DNA of 36,293 nucleotides from a virus, in IMG/VR virus record IMGVR_UViG_3300036828_000249, positions 1 through 36,293 of that record; one strand, given 5' to 3'. The stretch's first letter is position 1, and every line of letters starts with the position of its first letter. Both the position numbers and the translations under genes were made by a program. Below the pieces are notes generated by a model. The model did not search any database. It was not told the origin of the DNA and saw nothing but the letters and a program-made list of their open reading frames with translations. This document shows positions 12,757 to 21,562 of the stretch, piece by piece.

Positions 12757-13344
12757 ATGAAAGGTCGTAAGCCTAAGCCGGCGGCGCTCCACGCGCTTGA
12801 GGGCACCCTCAACGTCACGAAGATGCGCGAGCGCGGGCCGGAGCCGGAGGCGCCGGGGGACCTGTTGGCGGACCCGCCCGACTGGCTCACGGACGGCCAG
12901 GCGGCCTCATGGCGCTATGCCGTGGAGCACGCGCCGAAGAGCATCCTGCGGTGCATAGACCGCGGCATGCTGACGGTATGGTGCGAGGCGGAGGATCGCC
13001 ACCGGCGCGCCACCGAGGCGCAAGCCATGCTCGACAAGCGCTCCCCGCGCCTGCCGTTCATGATGGTTCGCCGGAAGGGCAAGAAGGCTGCTGAAGGCGA
13101 GAAGGGTGAAGGCGAGAAGGGTAAAGGTGAGAGCGCCGGCACGGAGATAACGGAGATCACCGTCAGCCCGTATCTCGGCGTCATCAGCGCCGCCGGGCAG
13201 ATCATGGCGCGGACCGCCTCCGAGATGGGCTTTTCGCCGACCTCCCGGCCGCGCCTGGCACAGTCAAATCCAGGGGCGGCAGTGCCCAACGACTCGCCGT
13301 GGCACCGCCTGAAGGTGCTTCAGGGCGGCCGTGGGGGCGCATAG
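12757..13344 (+). CDS. terS: Terminase small subunit, P27 type
   Basis: A 195-aa protein starting MKGRKPKPAALHALEGTLN, the classic N-terminus of P27-family small terminases, followed by PPDWLTDGQAASWRYAVEHAP. It recognises the packaging site and hands DNA to the large subunit directly downstream. ATG 12757 is chosen on family grounds; the ribosome site (AGGAA) is rather far, and an ATG at 12721 lacks one. Residues about 107-128 are a low-complexity Lys/Glu/Gly repeat encoded by near-tandem DNA, an insertion compared with typical members. It ends 5 nt before TerL. Confidence 0.85.
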   Translation: MKGRKPKPAALHALEGTLNVTKMRERGPEPEAPGDLLADPPDWLTDGQAASWRYAVEHAPKSILRCIDRGMLTVWCEAEDRHRRATEAQAMLDKRSPRLPFMMVRRKGKKAAEGEKGEGEKGKGESAGTEITEITVSPYLGVISAAGQIMARTASEMGFSPTSRPRLAQSNPGAAVPNDSPWHRLKVLQGGRGGA

Positions 13345-13349
13345 GCGCC

Positions 13350-15080
13350 GTGCCGCGCCGCCCGCGTAGCCGACCCATCAACGTCACCGACTATCCGCCC
13401 GGCGTCGTGCAGGCGGTCCGCTACGCCGCCTCACTCGAAAGCGGGGACATACCGGCCTGCAAGCTCGCCGTCGCCGCCGCGCGCCGGTTCCTGGACGATC
13501 TGCGCAAGGCGGAGGGCGGGCGCGGGGAGTGGGAGTTTCGCGCCGGCGCCGCCGAGGCCGCCATGCTCTTCGCGAGCCTTCTGCCGAACATCAAAGGTCC
13601 GCTCGCCGGCAAGCCGCTGGTGATGGAGCCGTGGCAGTGCTTCATCCTGACCAACGTGTTCGGCTTCTATGAGCGCGGGACCGAGGCGCGGCGCTTCCGC
13701 CAGGCCGTCGTATTCGTCCCGCGGGGCAACGGCAAAACTACCGTCGCCGCGCCGATCGCGCTCTACCTGACGTTCTGTGAAGGCGAGGGCGGCGCGGAGG
13801 GTTACGCCGCGGCCGTCACGCGCGGGCAGGCCCGCATCCTGTTTGACACCGCTCAAGAAATGGTCCGGCGGAGCCCGGAGTTCCGCAGTGAATACGGCGT
13901 TGACACGCTGGAAAATGCGATTTTCCAACGGCGCTCCGCCTCCAAATTCGTGCCCGTGTCCTCGGACGCGAAGGCGCTCGACGGGCTCAATGTGCACGTG
14001 GCGGTGTGCGACGAGATTGCCAGCCACCGGACATCGCAGGTCTATGACGTGTTGCTCACGGCCATGGGCAAGCGCCTGCATCCGCTGCTCATCTCGATCA
14101 GCACGGCCACCGCGAATAACGCCGGCATCGGCCGGAGCCTTTGGAGCTACGCCGCGCGCGTGCTTGAGGGCCGCCAGGCGGACCCGCGGCTCTTCGCACT
14201 GATCCACGCGGCGGATGACACTGACGACATTTGGGATGAGCGCACCTGGCGCAAGGCCAATCCGAATTGGGGCGTCTCGGTGCAGCCGGATGCGGTCCGC
14301 GCCATCGCGCGGCAGGCCCGCAACAATCCAGTGCAAGAGAGCGCCTTCAAGACGCGCCATCTCAACCTATGGGTCGGCGCCGACGATGCGCTGTTCTCCA
14401 TGCGGGCCTGGCGGGCGTGCGCGCGGCCGGAGCTCCGGATAGAGGACTTCGCCGGCCGGCACTGCGACATCGCCGTTGACCTGGCGGCAAAGACGGACCT
14501 GGCGGCGGTGCAATTGACCTTCAGCCGGGAGGACCCGGACACCGGCCAGCTTCACTACACGACGTTCGGTCGATTTTACACGCCGGAGTCGGTGATCCTT
14601 GAGGGCCGCCAGGCGGAATACGCCGCATGGGCCGCCGGCGGTCACATGGTCGTCACGCCGGGCAATGAAATCGACTTCAGCACGATTGAGGAACACTTGC
14701 TTGAGGACTGCGCACGCTTCCGCGTCGGCTCCGTCGCATACGATCCGTGGAGCGCCACGCAGCTTGCGCAACGTCTCAGCGCGCAAGCTGTCCCGGTCAT
14801 TGAGTTCCGCGCGACGACGCAAAACTTCTCGGAACCGACGAAGGAGCTTGATGCGGCAATGCAGGCGAGCCGCATTGAACATGACGGCAACCCGGTCCTG
14901 GAATGGTGCATCGGCAATGTCGTCGGCCACTACGATCCGCGCGGCAACGTCTATCCGCGCAAGGCCAGGCCGGAACAGAAAATCGACGGAGCGATCACGC
15001 TCATTATGACGCTCGGCCGCGCGATGACCGCGCGGGAGGAAATTCCATACGCGGACGGTCGCGGCCTGCTGATCGTGTAG
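13350..15080 (+). CDS. terL: Terminase large subunit
   Basis: A 576-aa packaging motor with ATPase and nuclease domains. Walker A is PRGNGKTT (residues 124-131, from GTG 13350) and Walker B is VAVCDE, with D221 and catalytic E222. The nuclease half has acidic residues in CDIAVDLAAKTD and VAYDPWSA. The size and order suit the HK97/P27-partnered terminase-1 group. The frame is open upstream to 13299 inside terS; the GTG right after the terS stop is more likely. It is followed by the portal gene. Confidence 0.93.
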   Translation: MPRRPRSRPINVTDYPPGVVQAVRYAASLESGDIPACKLAVAAARRFLDDLRKAEGGRGEWEFRAGAAEAAMLFASLLPNIKGPLAGKPLVMEPWQCFILTNVFGFYERGTEARRFRQAVVFVPRGNGKTTVAAPIALYLTFCEGEGGAEGYAAAVTRGQARILFDTAQEMVRRSPEFRSEYGVDTLENAIFQRRSASKFVPVSSDAKALDGLNVHVAVCDEIASHRTSQVYDVLLTAMGKRLHPLLISISTATANNAGIGRSLWSYAARVLEGRQADPRLFALIHAADDTDDIWDERTWRKANPNWGVSVQPDAVRAIARQARNNPVQESAFKTRHLNLWVGADDALFSMRAWRACARPELRIEDFAGRHCDIAVDLAAKTDLAAVQLTFSREDPDTGQLHYTTFGRFYTPESVILEGRQAEYAAWAAGGHMVVTPGNEIDFSTIEEHLLEDCARFRVGSVAYDPWSATQLAQRLSAQAVPVIEFRATTQNFSEPTKELDAAMQASRIEHDGNPVLEWCIGNVVGHYDPRGNVYPRKARPEQKIDGAITLIMTLGRAMTAREEIPYADGRGLLIV

Positions 15081-15092
15081 GAGGGCAGGGCG

Positions 15093-16445
15093 ATGGCCTC
15101 TCTATGGTCCCGGCTCGTTGACGCGTGGCGTGACAAGAACACGGATGGCAACGGCGGCGGTGATGGCGGCGGCTCATCCTTCTCGGGTGACTGGGGCGAG
15201 TGGGGGATGTCGGAAGCCGGCGCGCCAGTGAATTCGTGGAGCGCGCTGCACCACGGGCCGGTGATGGCCGCGGTCAGCATCTTGGCGGAGGACTTGGCGA
15301 AAATCCCGGTCGGGGTGTTCCGGCGCACGAAGGACGGCGGCAAAGAGCCGGCAAAGGATCACGCGCTCCACCGGCTACTGCGACGGCCGAATACCTGGCA
15401 GACGACTTTCGAGTGGAAGGAAATGATGCAGGCGGCGCTTGTCCTTCGTGGCAACGCCTATTCGGTGATCCTACGCAACAAGCGCGGTGAACCGCTGCAA
15501 CTCATCCCGGTGCATCCGGACCGCGTGAACCTCTGGGAATCGCCGGACGGCCAGTGGTTCTACATGGTCACGCGCAATGGCCTGCATGAAATGGCCATGC
15601 TCCGCAACGTGCCGTCACTCGTGCCGGCGGAGGACATGCTTCATCTGCGATGGTTGCAGGTGTGGCACTCGCTGATGGGAAGCTCCCGCATCGCACTCGG
15701 CCGCGAACCAATCGGCCTCGGCATGAGCCTGGCGGAGCACCATTCGAGGTTCGCCGGCCAGGGGACGCGGCTCTCGGGCTTCCTCTCGACCGACAAATCC
15801 ATCCCTCGGGAAACCCGCGATCAGATCGCGTCGGACTGGCAGAAGGCGAAGGCCGGACCGCGCAACGCCGGCGGCACGGCGGTCCTGGAATACGGGATGA
15901 AGTGGGAACAGCTCGGCATGAGCATGGTCGATGCCGAGTTCATGGCATCGCGTGAATTCCAACTCCGCGAAGTAGCGCGCGTGTTCGGCATCCCGCCTTA
16001 CAAGCTCGGCATTCTCGGCGCTGACAGCGGGCCGTCCCTCGTGCAGCAAGGCCAGGAATATCTCAATGGCCCGATGTCCGGATACTGCGAGCGGTGGACT
16101 GCGAAACTTGAACAGGTGTTTGAGGTAGACGGGGAAGATACCTTCGTCGCTTGGGATTATGCGCACTTCCTGAAAGCCGACATTCAAACGCGCTTCACCG
16201 CGTATCGGCAGGCGGTTGGCGCGCCATGGATGGCGGTCAATGAGGCGCGGCGCGGGGAAGGCCTGCCGGATCAAGAGCACGGGGACGAGGTCCTTCAGCC
16301 GACCAATCTAGCACCGCTCGGGTGGGAGCCTCCGGAGAAGCCGGCCGGCGGCACCTCCGGCAGCGATCAAACGGGATCGCCCGGCCAAGGCGGGGACGGG
16401 GACGCCGAACGGCTCCCCGGTGAGGAACCGGCGCCATCCAACTGA
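15093..16445 (+). CDS. Phage portal protein, HK97 family
   Basis: A 450-aa protein at the normal portal size. It shows the usual HK97-portal run: PVMAAVSILAEDLAKIPVGVFRR, a DHALHRLLRRPN segment, LVLRGNAYSVILRNKRGEPLQLIPVHPDRV, and the VARVFGIPPYKLG and QQGQEYL segments in the C-terminal half. It forms the dodecameric ring through which DNA enters. The ribosome site AGGAGG is strong. The Gly/Asp-rich stretch at residues 15-30 and the Pro/Gly-rich C-terminus are probably disordered. Confidence 0.93.
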   Translation: MASLWSRLVDAWRDKNTDGNGGGDGGGSSFSGDWGEWGMSEAGAPVNSWSALHHGPVMAAVSILAEDLAKIPVGVFRRTKDGGKEPAKDHALHRLLRRPNTWQTTFEWKEMMQAALVLRGNAYSVILRNKRGEPLQLIPVHPDRVNLWESPDGQWFYMVTRNGLHEMAMLRNVPSLVPAEDMLHLRWLQVWHSLMGSSRIALGREPIGLGMSLAEHHSRFAGQGTRLSGFLSTDKSIPRETRDQIASDWQKAKAGPRNAGGTAVLEYGMKWEQLGMSMVDAEFMASREFQLREVARVFGIPPYKLGILGADSGPSLVQQGQEYLNGPMSGYCERWTAKLEQVFEVDGEDTFVAWDYAHFLKADIQTRFTAYRQAVGAPWMAVNEARRGEGLPDQEHGDEVLQPTNLAPLGWEPPEKPAGGTSGSDQTGSPGQGGDGDAERLPGEEPAPSN

Positions 16446-16456
16446 CGGAGGACGAC

Positions 16457-16786
16457 ATGAGCGATTCGGACCGCGGCAGGCGCACGGCTGATGCAGCGCC
16501 CAAGATCGACCCGAAACAGGCAGCGCTCCACGTGGATTTGTCGCACGTGGAGAACGCGCTCAGCGGCGGCCGGGACGGTGACGTGCGCTCCGTCGGCGCG
16601 GCCGTGTCGCATCTCGTGCGCGTGCTGAAGCGCCATCACACGCCGGACGCGGAGGCGGCGGCCGAGGCCGCGGCGGTGGAGGCAGAGGCCGCGGCGGCGG
16701 CGGCGGCGGCGCGCCAGGCGGCCATCGCGGCAGGCACCGAACCGGCGCCGGCGCTCTTCCAGCCGCCGGCCGCGGCAACGGCATAG
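16457..16786 (+). CDS. Hypothetical Ala-rich head-region protein
   Basis: A 109-aa protein with a good GGAGG site. The first 60 residues contain an amphipathic helix (VDLSHVENALSGG, VGAAVSHLVRVLKRHH); residues 63-90 are almost pure Ala/Glu, likely one long helix; the end is Pro/Ala. Its position between portal and protease suggests a minor head or scaffold-related part, but there is no family match. Confidence 0.55.
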   Translation: MSDSDRGRRTADAAPKIDPKQAALHVDLSHVENALSGGRDGDVRSVGAAVSHLVRVLKRHHTPDAEAAAEAAAVEAEAAAAAAAARQAAIAAGTEPAPALFQPPAAATA

Positions 16787-16797
16787 GCGCTCCCGTC

Positions 16798-17961
16798 ATG
16801 CGCCTAATCAGCGTCGAAGAGTTCCGCCAGGCGGCGCGAGAGAAGCGTCCGCACGGGAGCGATGGCGTGTTCCGCGTCAACACGCGGATCAAGCCGCGCG
16901 CACTCGATGACGGATCTCGGGCAATCCGCTTCTGCTTCAGCGACGGCTCCGTTGACCGCATGAGCGACACGATTGACCCGGCAGGTTGGGAGCTCTCCGA
17001 CTTCACAGCAAACCCGGTGGCGCTTTGGGCGCATGACTCGTCCGCTCCGCCAATCGGCCGCGCCGCCAATGTGGCCACCGAGGCGGACCGCCTCATGGGT
17101 GACATCACCTTTGCGGACGCCGCTACCTACGCCTTCGCCGACACGATCTACCGGCTCTACCTCGGCGAGTTTCTGAATGCCGTGTCCGTGGGCTTCCTGC
17201 CGCTTGAATATTCATTCGTGGAGAACGATCCGGAGCGCGGTTGGGGCATCGACTTCAAGCGGCAGGAGCTTCTGGAAATCTCGTGCTGCCCTATCCCGGC
17301 GAACCCAAACGCGCTCGCCGAAGCGCGCGCCACGGGGATCAACCTCACGCCGCTGGTCAAATGGGCGGAGGCCACGCTCGACGCCGGCGGCCTGGCCACC
17401 GTGCCGCGTGATGAATTGGACCGCCTCCGCAAGCAAGCAAAGGAGCTCAGCATGACAGTTCGCAGGCAGCCGCGGCGCCGCGCCGGTGACGATCCGGATG
17501 AGGACAAGCCAGAAGACAAGGTGCAGGCGACGTGCGGCCGGAAGGCTGACGCGGAGTGCGGCCTCAAGGACTCGTCTGAGTGCGCGATCCACGGCAAGGC
17601 GGAACCGGACGACAAGCCGGATGACGATGACGAGTCAAAGCGGCTCCGGCGCCTGTTGCGCCAGGAGCTCCGCCACGTGCTCCGCGCTGACGGCGATCCG
17701 GACGACCTGCCGATGGAGCACCATGACGCGGTGCGGATGGCGCACAAGTGCCTCCGCACCTCAAAGGCCTTCCTCGCGGAAGCGGTCACGCATCACAGCA
17801 AAGCTGTTGATCTGCTGAGCGGCGTCGTTGAAGCGCTGAATGGCGACAACGGCAACGGCGACAAACCGGACGAGGACCCGGACGACAAGCCGGACGAGGA
17901 GAAGGCGGCGCAACTGCGTCGTGCCGCGGAGCTCCGCACGCGGATCAGGTCGGTGGCCTGA
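16798..17961 (+). CDS. HK97 prohead protease (S78) with long acidic extension
   Basis: A 387-aa protein. Residues 25-185 are the prohead protease: H79 in LWAHD and S130 in NAVSVGF are the expected catalytic His and Ser. It cleaves scaffold or delta-domains during capsid maturation. Typical members are about 200 residues; here 170 more follow. That extension has a four-cysteine patch (CGRKADAECGLKDSSECAIHG, split over about 240-262), a helical region with EHHDAVRMAHKCL, and a highly acidic Asp/Lys/Pro tail. The tail may serve as scaffold; that is inference. Confidence 0.88.
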   Translation: MRLISVEEFRQAAREKRPHGSDGVFRVNTRIKPRALDDGSRAIRFCFSDGSVDRMSDTIDPAGWELSDFTANPVALWAHDSSAPPIGRAANVATEADRLMGDITFADAATYAFADTIYRLYLGEFLNAVSVGFLPLEYSFVENDPERGWGIDFKRQELLEISCCPIPANPNALAEARATGINLTPLVKWAEATLDAGGLATVPRDELDRLRKQAKELSMTVRRQPRRRAGDDPDEDKPEDKVQATCGRKADAECGLKDSSECAIHGKAEPDDKPDDDDESKRLRRLLRQELRHVLRADGDPDDLPMEHHDAVRMAHKCLRTSKAFLAEAVTHHSKAVDLLSGVVEALNGDNGNGDKPDEDPDDKPDEEKAAQLRRAAELRTRIRSVA

Positions 17962-18027
17962 GCGGGCTCTCTGCTTTTTTCCGCCTCACCGCCCTTGGGC
18001 AAGGCACGACCATCAGGAGAGACAAAC

Positions 18028-19395
18028 ATGGCCACACTCGCGTCGCTCCGCCAGGCCCTCGGCGTGGCGGTGGATCAACTGCCGGACCTGGCGGGGACAA
18101 AGGACTTCGCGACAGCCGAAAAGGCGATCGAGGCGCTTGAGCGCCAGATCGCGGACCTTGAGCGTGCGCAACGCCGCTCCGCCGCGCTGGCGCGTCCCGC
18201 CGGCGCCAACGGCGGCACGGAGCCCGACGACATCAACCCCATGCTGCGGACGATGACGCAAATCCGCTCCATGGACCCGCGGCCGGGCAAGCTCCGCGGC
18301 TTCGATGACTATTTGGGCCTGGCGCGCCGGGGACTGGACTTCACGCCGACGCGTGACGCCCATTTCCGGACCCTTGGCGAGCAGCTTCAGTCGATCGCCA
18401 AATACTATCTCGGCAAGGGCACGGACATTGACGGCAGGCTCGTGCGCGCGCCGACCGGAGCGAGCGAGGTGGACCCGACCGGCGGCGGCTTCCTCGTGCA
18501 GGTGGATTTTGCCGCGGCCATCTTCATGCTCGCACATGACTTGGGCCATCTGCTGGCGGACGTGAACAAAATCCCCATCAGCGCCAACAGCAACGGCCTC
18601 AAGATTCCGGGCGTGGATGAAACCTCCCGCGCCACCGGGAGCCGGTGGGGCGGTGTGGCGTCAACCTGGGTCGGGGAGGGCACGACCGTAACGCCGTCGC
18701 GGCCGAAATTCCGCATCGTGGAGTTCGACCTCAAGAAGATGATGTCGTTGATGTATGTCACCGATGAGATGTTGCAGGACAGCACGGCGCTTTCCGGCAT
18801 CGCCAGCCAGGCGTTCGCCGAGGAAATCGTCTGGATGACCGAGGACGCGATTTTTGAGGGCACCGGCAACGGCATGCCGCTCGGGATCATGGGCAGCGGC
18901 GCCAAGATCGCGGTCGCCAAGGACTCCGGCCAATTGACCGGCACGTTCACGGCTTCCAATGCGGTGCAAATGTGGGCGCGTCTGTGGGCGCGCTCCATGG
19001 GCAGCGCGAAGTGGTATATGCAACAGGACGTGTTGCCGCAGCTCTTGCAGATGAGCGTGGGCGTCAGCACGGCAGGCGGCCAGGTCGTATTCATGCCGCC
19101 TGGCGGATTGTCGGGGGCGCCTTACGGGACCCTGCTCGGTCGCGAAATCGTATTCACCGAATACGCCTCCGCGCTCAGCACGGAGGGGGACGTGTTGCTC
19201 GCGGACCTGTCACAATACACGCTGGTCGATAAGAACGGCGTGCAAGCGGCAAGCTCCGTGCACGTGGCTTTCAACACCGACGAAATGGTGTTTCGGGTGA
19301 CGTATCGCGTCGATGGCAAGCCCATGTGGTATGTGCCGCTGACGCCGGCGAAGGGCGTCACTAAGAGCCCGTTCATCACGCTGGCCTCGCGCTGA
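18028..19395 (+). CDS. Major capsid protein, HK97 fold
   Basis: A 455-aa protein. Residues 1-60 are a helical delta-like domain (LEQLADL-type coiled segment QIADLERAQRRSA) normally removed by the protease. The mature part has the HK97 pattern: PTGASEVDPTGGGFLVQVDF, a central IPGVDETSRATGSRWGG E-loop region, KKMMSLMYVTDEMLQD, FEGTGNGMPLGIMGS, and a C-terminal YRVDGKPMWYVPLTPAKG. ATG 18028 with AGGAG is preferred to an in-frame ATG at 17995. It is adjacent to the protease that matures it. Confidence 0.93.
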   Translation: MATLASLRQALGVAVDQLPDLAGTKDFATAEKAIEALERQIADLERAQRRSAALARPAGANGGTEPDDINPMLRTMTQIRSMDPRPGKLRGFDDYLGLARRGLDFTPTRDAHFRTLGEQLQSIAKYYLGKGTDIDGRLVRAPTGASEVDPTGGGFLVQVDFAAAIFMLAHDLGHLLADVNKIPISANSNGLKIPGVDETSRATGSRWGGVASTWVGEGTTVTPSRPKFRIVEFDLKKMMSLMYVTDEMLQDSTALSGIASQAFAEEIVWMTEDAIFEGTGNGMPLGIMGSGAKIAVAKDSGQLTGTFTASNAVQMWARLWARSMGSAKWYMQQDVLPQLLQMSVGVSTAGGQVVFMPPGGLSGAPYGTLLGREIVFTEYASALSTEGDVLLADLSQYTLVDKNGVQAASSVHVAFNTDEMVFRVTYRVDGKPMWYVPLTPAKGVTKSPFITLASR

Positions 19396-19460
19396 TCCTG
19401 GCCACGCTCTGACGCACGGCTCCGCGCTGGCGCGCTCCGCGTCCCGACTGTTCTCCATCC

Positions 19461-19487
19461 CGGCGCGACTCCCCATCGCGCCGTTTT
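19461..19487 (+). terminator. Weak possible terminator after the capsid gene
   Basis: GGCGCG (19462-19467) pairs with CGCGCC (19477-19482) over a 9-nt loop and is followed by GTTTTC. The stem is short and the T-run has only four T, so partial termination or attenuation after the highly expressed capsid gene is the most it could do. Confidence 0.35.
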
Positions 19488-19522
19488 CAACGCGCCGCTT
19501 TGGGGGGCGGCAGGAGATACCC

Positions 19523-20005
19523 ATGGCCCGTCAATTCAGTCTCGTCGCACAAATCCCGCCCGTCATGCTGCTCGCTCCGGCGGCGGACGCCGCGGGCCGC
19601 ACGAGCTCCTATCGGTCATTGCGCAACGCGCTCAAGGCCTATGTGACCGTGCATATCAATCAGGGCAATGCGGCAACCGTGCTGCTCTCGATCTTGCAGG
19701 CCTCCGCCGTGGCGGGCACTGGCAGCAAGGCGGTGACCGCCGTGCCGATCTGGTCAAACCTCGATACGTCCGTCAATGACACGCTCGCCGCGCGCACCGC
19801 GGCGGCAACCTACACGACGGACGCGGGCGTGAAAGACAAGATCGTTGTGTTTGAGATCACGCCGGAGGCCTGCATGGACCTGGCGGGCGGCTTCGACTGC
19901 ATCGCTGTTTCAACCGGCGCCTCCAATGCGGCGAACATCACGGAGGCACAATTGCACGTGCTCGGTTCCTTCCAGCCGCCGCCCAACACTTACACCGACA
20001 TCTGA
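19523..20005 (+). CDS. Head-region structural protein, probable
   Basis: A 160-aa protein with AGGAG before the ATG. It is beta-rich, with LKAYVTVHINQGNAATVLLSILQASAVAGTGSKA and, near the end, AGGFDCIAVSTGASNAANITEAQL. This composition and its position right after the capsid gene are common for decoration or minor head proteins. I have no firm family name. Confidence 0.55.
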   Translation: MARQFSLVAQIPPVMLLAPAADAAGRTSSYRSLRNALKAYVTVHINQGNAATVLLSILQASAVAGTGSKAVTAVPIWSNLDTSVNDTLAARTAAATYTTDAGVKDKIVVFEITPEACMDLAGGFDCIAVSTGASNAANITEAQLHVLGSFQPPPNTYTDI

Positions 20006-20010
20006 TTCTG

Positions 20011-20178
20011 ATGCAGTCGGATGACTATGAGGACCGCATGATGCGGTCCTCGCGCTACCCGTCAAAGGCCAAGCGCAAGGCGGCGCGGGGGGCTCTGAAG
20101 GCGGCGCAGAAGGGCAAGCGCAAGGCGCCCGCCAAGGCTGGATCATCTCCGCCGCCTGCCAAGCCGGAGCGGCGCTGA
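20011..20178 (+). CDS. 55-aa highly basic protein
   Basis: An ATG frame 5 nt after the preceding stop. After an acidic start (MQSDDYEDRMMR) about a third of the residues are Lys or Arg (AKRKAARGALKAAQKGKRKAPAKAG), ending SSPPPAKPERR. It joins the connector gene through a TGATG junction, which supports translation. The Lys/Ala/Pro composition resembles histone-H1-like tails, so nucleic-acid binding in the head is possible. It has no family I know. Confidence 0.5.
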   Translation: MQSDDYEDRMMRSSRYPSKAKRKAARGALKAAQKGKRKAPAKAGSSPPPAKPERR

Positions 20179-20822
20179 TGCGGACCACGCTCACCATCAA
20201 GACGCCGCCGGGGAGCGAGCCGGTGTCGCGGGACCTGGTGAAGCAACACGCGCGCATCTTCCATGACAGCGACGACGCCTTGATCGACGGCTATCTGATC
20301 GCGGCGCGCGTCATGGTGGAGGCGCATACCGGCCGCGCGCTGATGACGCAGACGATCACATGGTTGGCGCAACCGGAGGACACGCTCCGGCCCGAACAGT
20401 GGCATTACCTCACGCGCGGCCGGCCTTTGACCTTCCCGCGGGCGCCGGTGCAAGCCGTCAATTCCGTGTCGATCCTGGACACGCTTGGCAACGCCTCAAC
20501 GGTCGCGCCGGCGGCGCTTCCGGTGACGCCGCCGGTCCTGAACAACGGCTACATCGCCGACCTGGTCATGTCCCCGCCTATGATCCGCTTTGGCATGGAA
20601 ACCGTCATGTCGGACGGCCGCCCGTTGCGTGGCGTGAACCTGGCGCATGTCGCCGTGGAGTTCGTAGCCGGCTACGCGAATGCGGCGGCCATCCCGGCGC
20701 CGATCACGCAGGCCGTCTTGCTGGCGTTCGCGTTCCTCTATGAGCACCGGGGCGACGCGCCGGCGGAGCTCCCGGACGCGATTGCATGGTTGCTCACGCC
20801 ATACCGGCTCTTCTGGACCTGA
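20178..20822 (+). CDS. Head-tail connector, gp6-like
   Basis: A 214-aa protein with the gp6-type pattern: an N-terminal strand (LTIKTPPGSEPVSRDLVKQHARI), DDALIDGYLIAARVMVEAHTGRAL (the conserved helices that carry an xxYTGR-like motif), then FVAGYANAAAIPAPITQAVLLAFAFLYEHRGD at the C-terminus. It forms the ring under the portal. The start overlaps the basic-protein stop by one base. Confidence 0.85.
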   Translation: MRTTLTIKTPPGSEPVSRDLVKQHARIFHDSDDALIDGYLIAARVMVEAHTGRALMTQTITWLAQPEDTLRPEQWHYLTRGRPLTFPRAPVQAVNSVSILDTLGNASTVAPAALPVTPPVLNNGYIADLVMSPPMIRFGMETVMSDGRPLRGVNLAHVAVEFVAGYANAAAIPAPITQAVLLAFAFLYEHRGDAPAELPDAIAWLLTPYRLFWT

Positions 20823-20867
20823 CAGCATCGGCTCGCATCCATCGGTAGATAGTGGGCTGATTGGAGG

Positions 20868-20893
20868 CGGCGGGACTGCCGCGAGTCCCGCCG
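20868..20893 (+). repeat. Strong 10-bp stem-loop in the head operon
   Basis: CGGCGGGACT (20868-20877) and its exact complement AGTCCCGCCG (20884-20893) flank a 6-nt loop. No T-run follows, so it is not an ordinary intrinsic terminator. It lies in a 113-nt gap between the connector gene and the next start, one of the few real gaps in the late operon. Confidence 0.7.
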
Positions 20894-20935
20894 TCCTCTG
20901 CTACTGCCGCTCTTGAACTGACGGGAGTTTATGCC

Positions 20936-21373
20936 ATGGCCACGCCTGTCCCGCTTGGCGGCCTCGGGATGCGCGTCGATCTATTTGTGCACTTCGACGC
21001 GCTAATCATCACGGAGCAACCCGCGGCCTCCGCTGATGCTCTCACCGCTCTCACCGCTGCGGTCATCGGCTTACGGAAGGATATTCAAACCATGTCAGGC
21101 ACTCAAAACCAACTCGACGCCGAGATTGCGGACCTGCAAGCGAAGGTGGAGGCGGAAACCGGCGTGACCCAAAGCGCCGTGACGCTGCTCAACGGCATCC
21201 CGGCGCTCATCGCCACGGCGGTCGCGCAAGCGCAAGCCGCCGGCGCGACTGATGCGCAACTCGCCGCCATGAAGGCCCTCGGGAATACCATCGCGCAGAA
21301 CACGGGCGGCCTCGCCGGGGCGGTTGAGGCCAATACCTCGCCGCCCGCTCCGGCCGCGCCTGCCGCCGCATAG
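20936..21373 (+). CDS. Coiled-coil hypothetical protein
   Basis: A 145-aa protein if started at ATG 20936 (GGGAG 8 nt upstream). The second half, from MSGTQNQLDAEIADLQAKVEAETGV, is a coiled coil followed by Ala-rich helices (LLNGIPALIATAVAQAQAAGA) and a Pro/Ala tail. Similar coiled-coil proteins with a QLDAEIA start are frequent in phages, so an internal start at 21092 (about 93 aa) is also possible. The role is unknown. Confidence 0.55.
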   Translation: MATPVPLGGLGMRVDLFVHFDALIITEQPAASADALTALTAAVIGLRKDIQTMSGTQNQLDAEIADLQAKVEAETGVTQSAVTLLNGIPALIATAVAQAQAAGATDAQLAAMKALGNTIAQNTGGLAGAVEANTSPPAPAAPAAA

Positions 21374-21562
21374 GTGTTCCGCGTGCTGGCGTCGCCGGAC
21401 GTGTCGCCGCCGCCTGGCCTGGCGGAGTTTGAGGCCGCGGTCACGGCCGAGGACGGTCCGGCCATCGTCATGATCGACCGGGGCCTGGCGCGGCATCTGG
21501 TGCGCTATCTCCGCGACGTGGAGGGCCGGCTCGCGTCTGCCGAGGATGGGTATTTCTGGTAA
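21374..21562 (+). CDS. Hypothetical 62-aa protein
   Basis: A GTG start directly after the preceding stop and a TAATG overlap with the next gene. The sequence is a single alpha/beta unit (EFEAAVTAEDGPAIVMIDRGLARHLVRYLRDVEGRLASAEDGYFW). No family is recognised; tight packing in the head-tail operon is the main support. Confidence 0.5.
   Translation: MFRVLASPDVSPPPGLAEFEAAVTAEDGPAIVMIDRGLARHLVRYLRDVEGRLASAEDGYFW

Noticed and set aside
13431-14360. Long open frames antisense to terminase, portal and capsid genes
   Set aside because: They are by-products of high GC in the third codon position; none has family motifs or ribosome sites, and the sense frames are well-recognised proteins.
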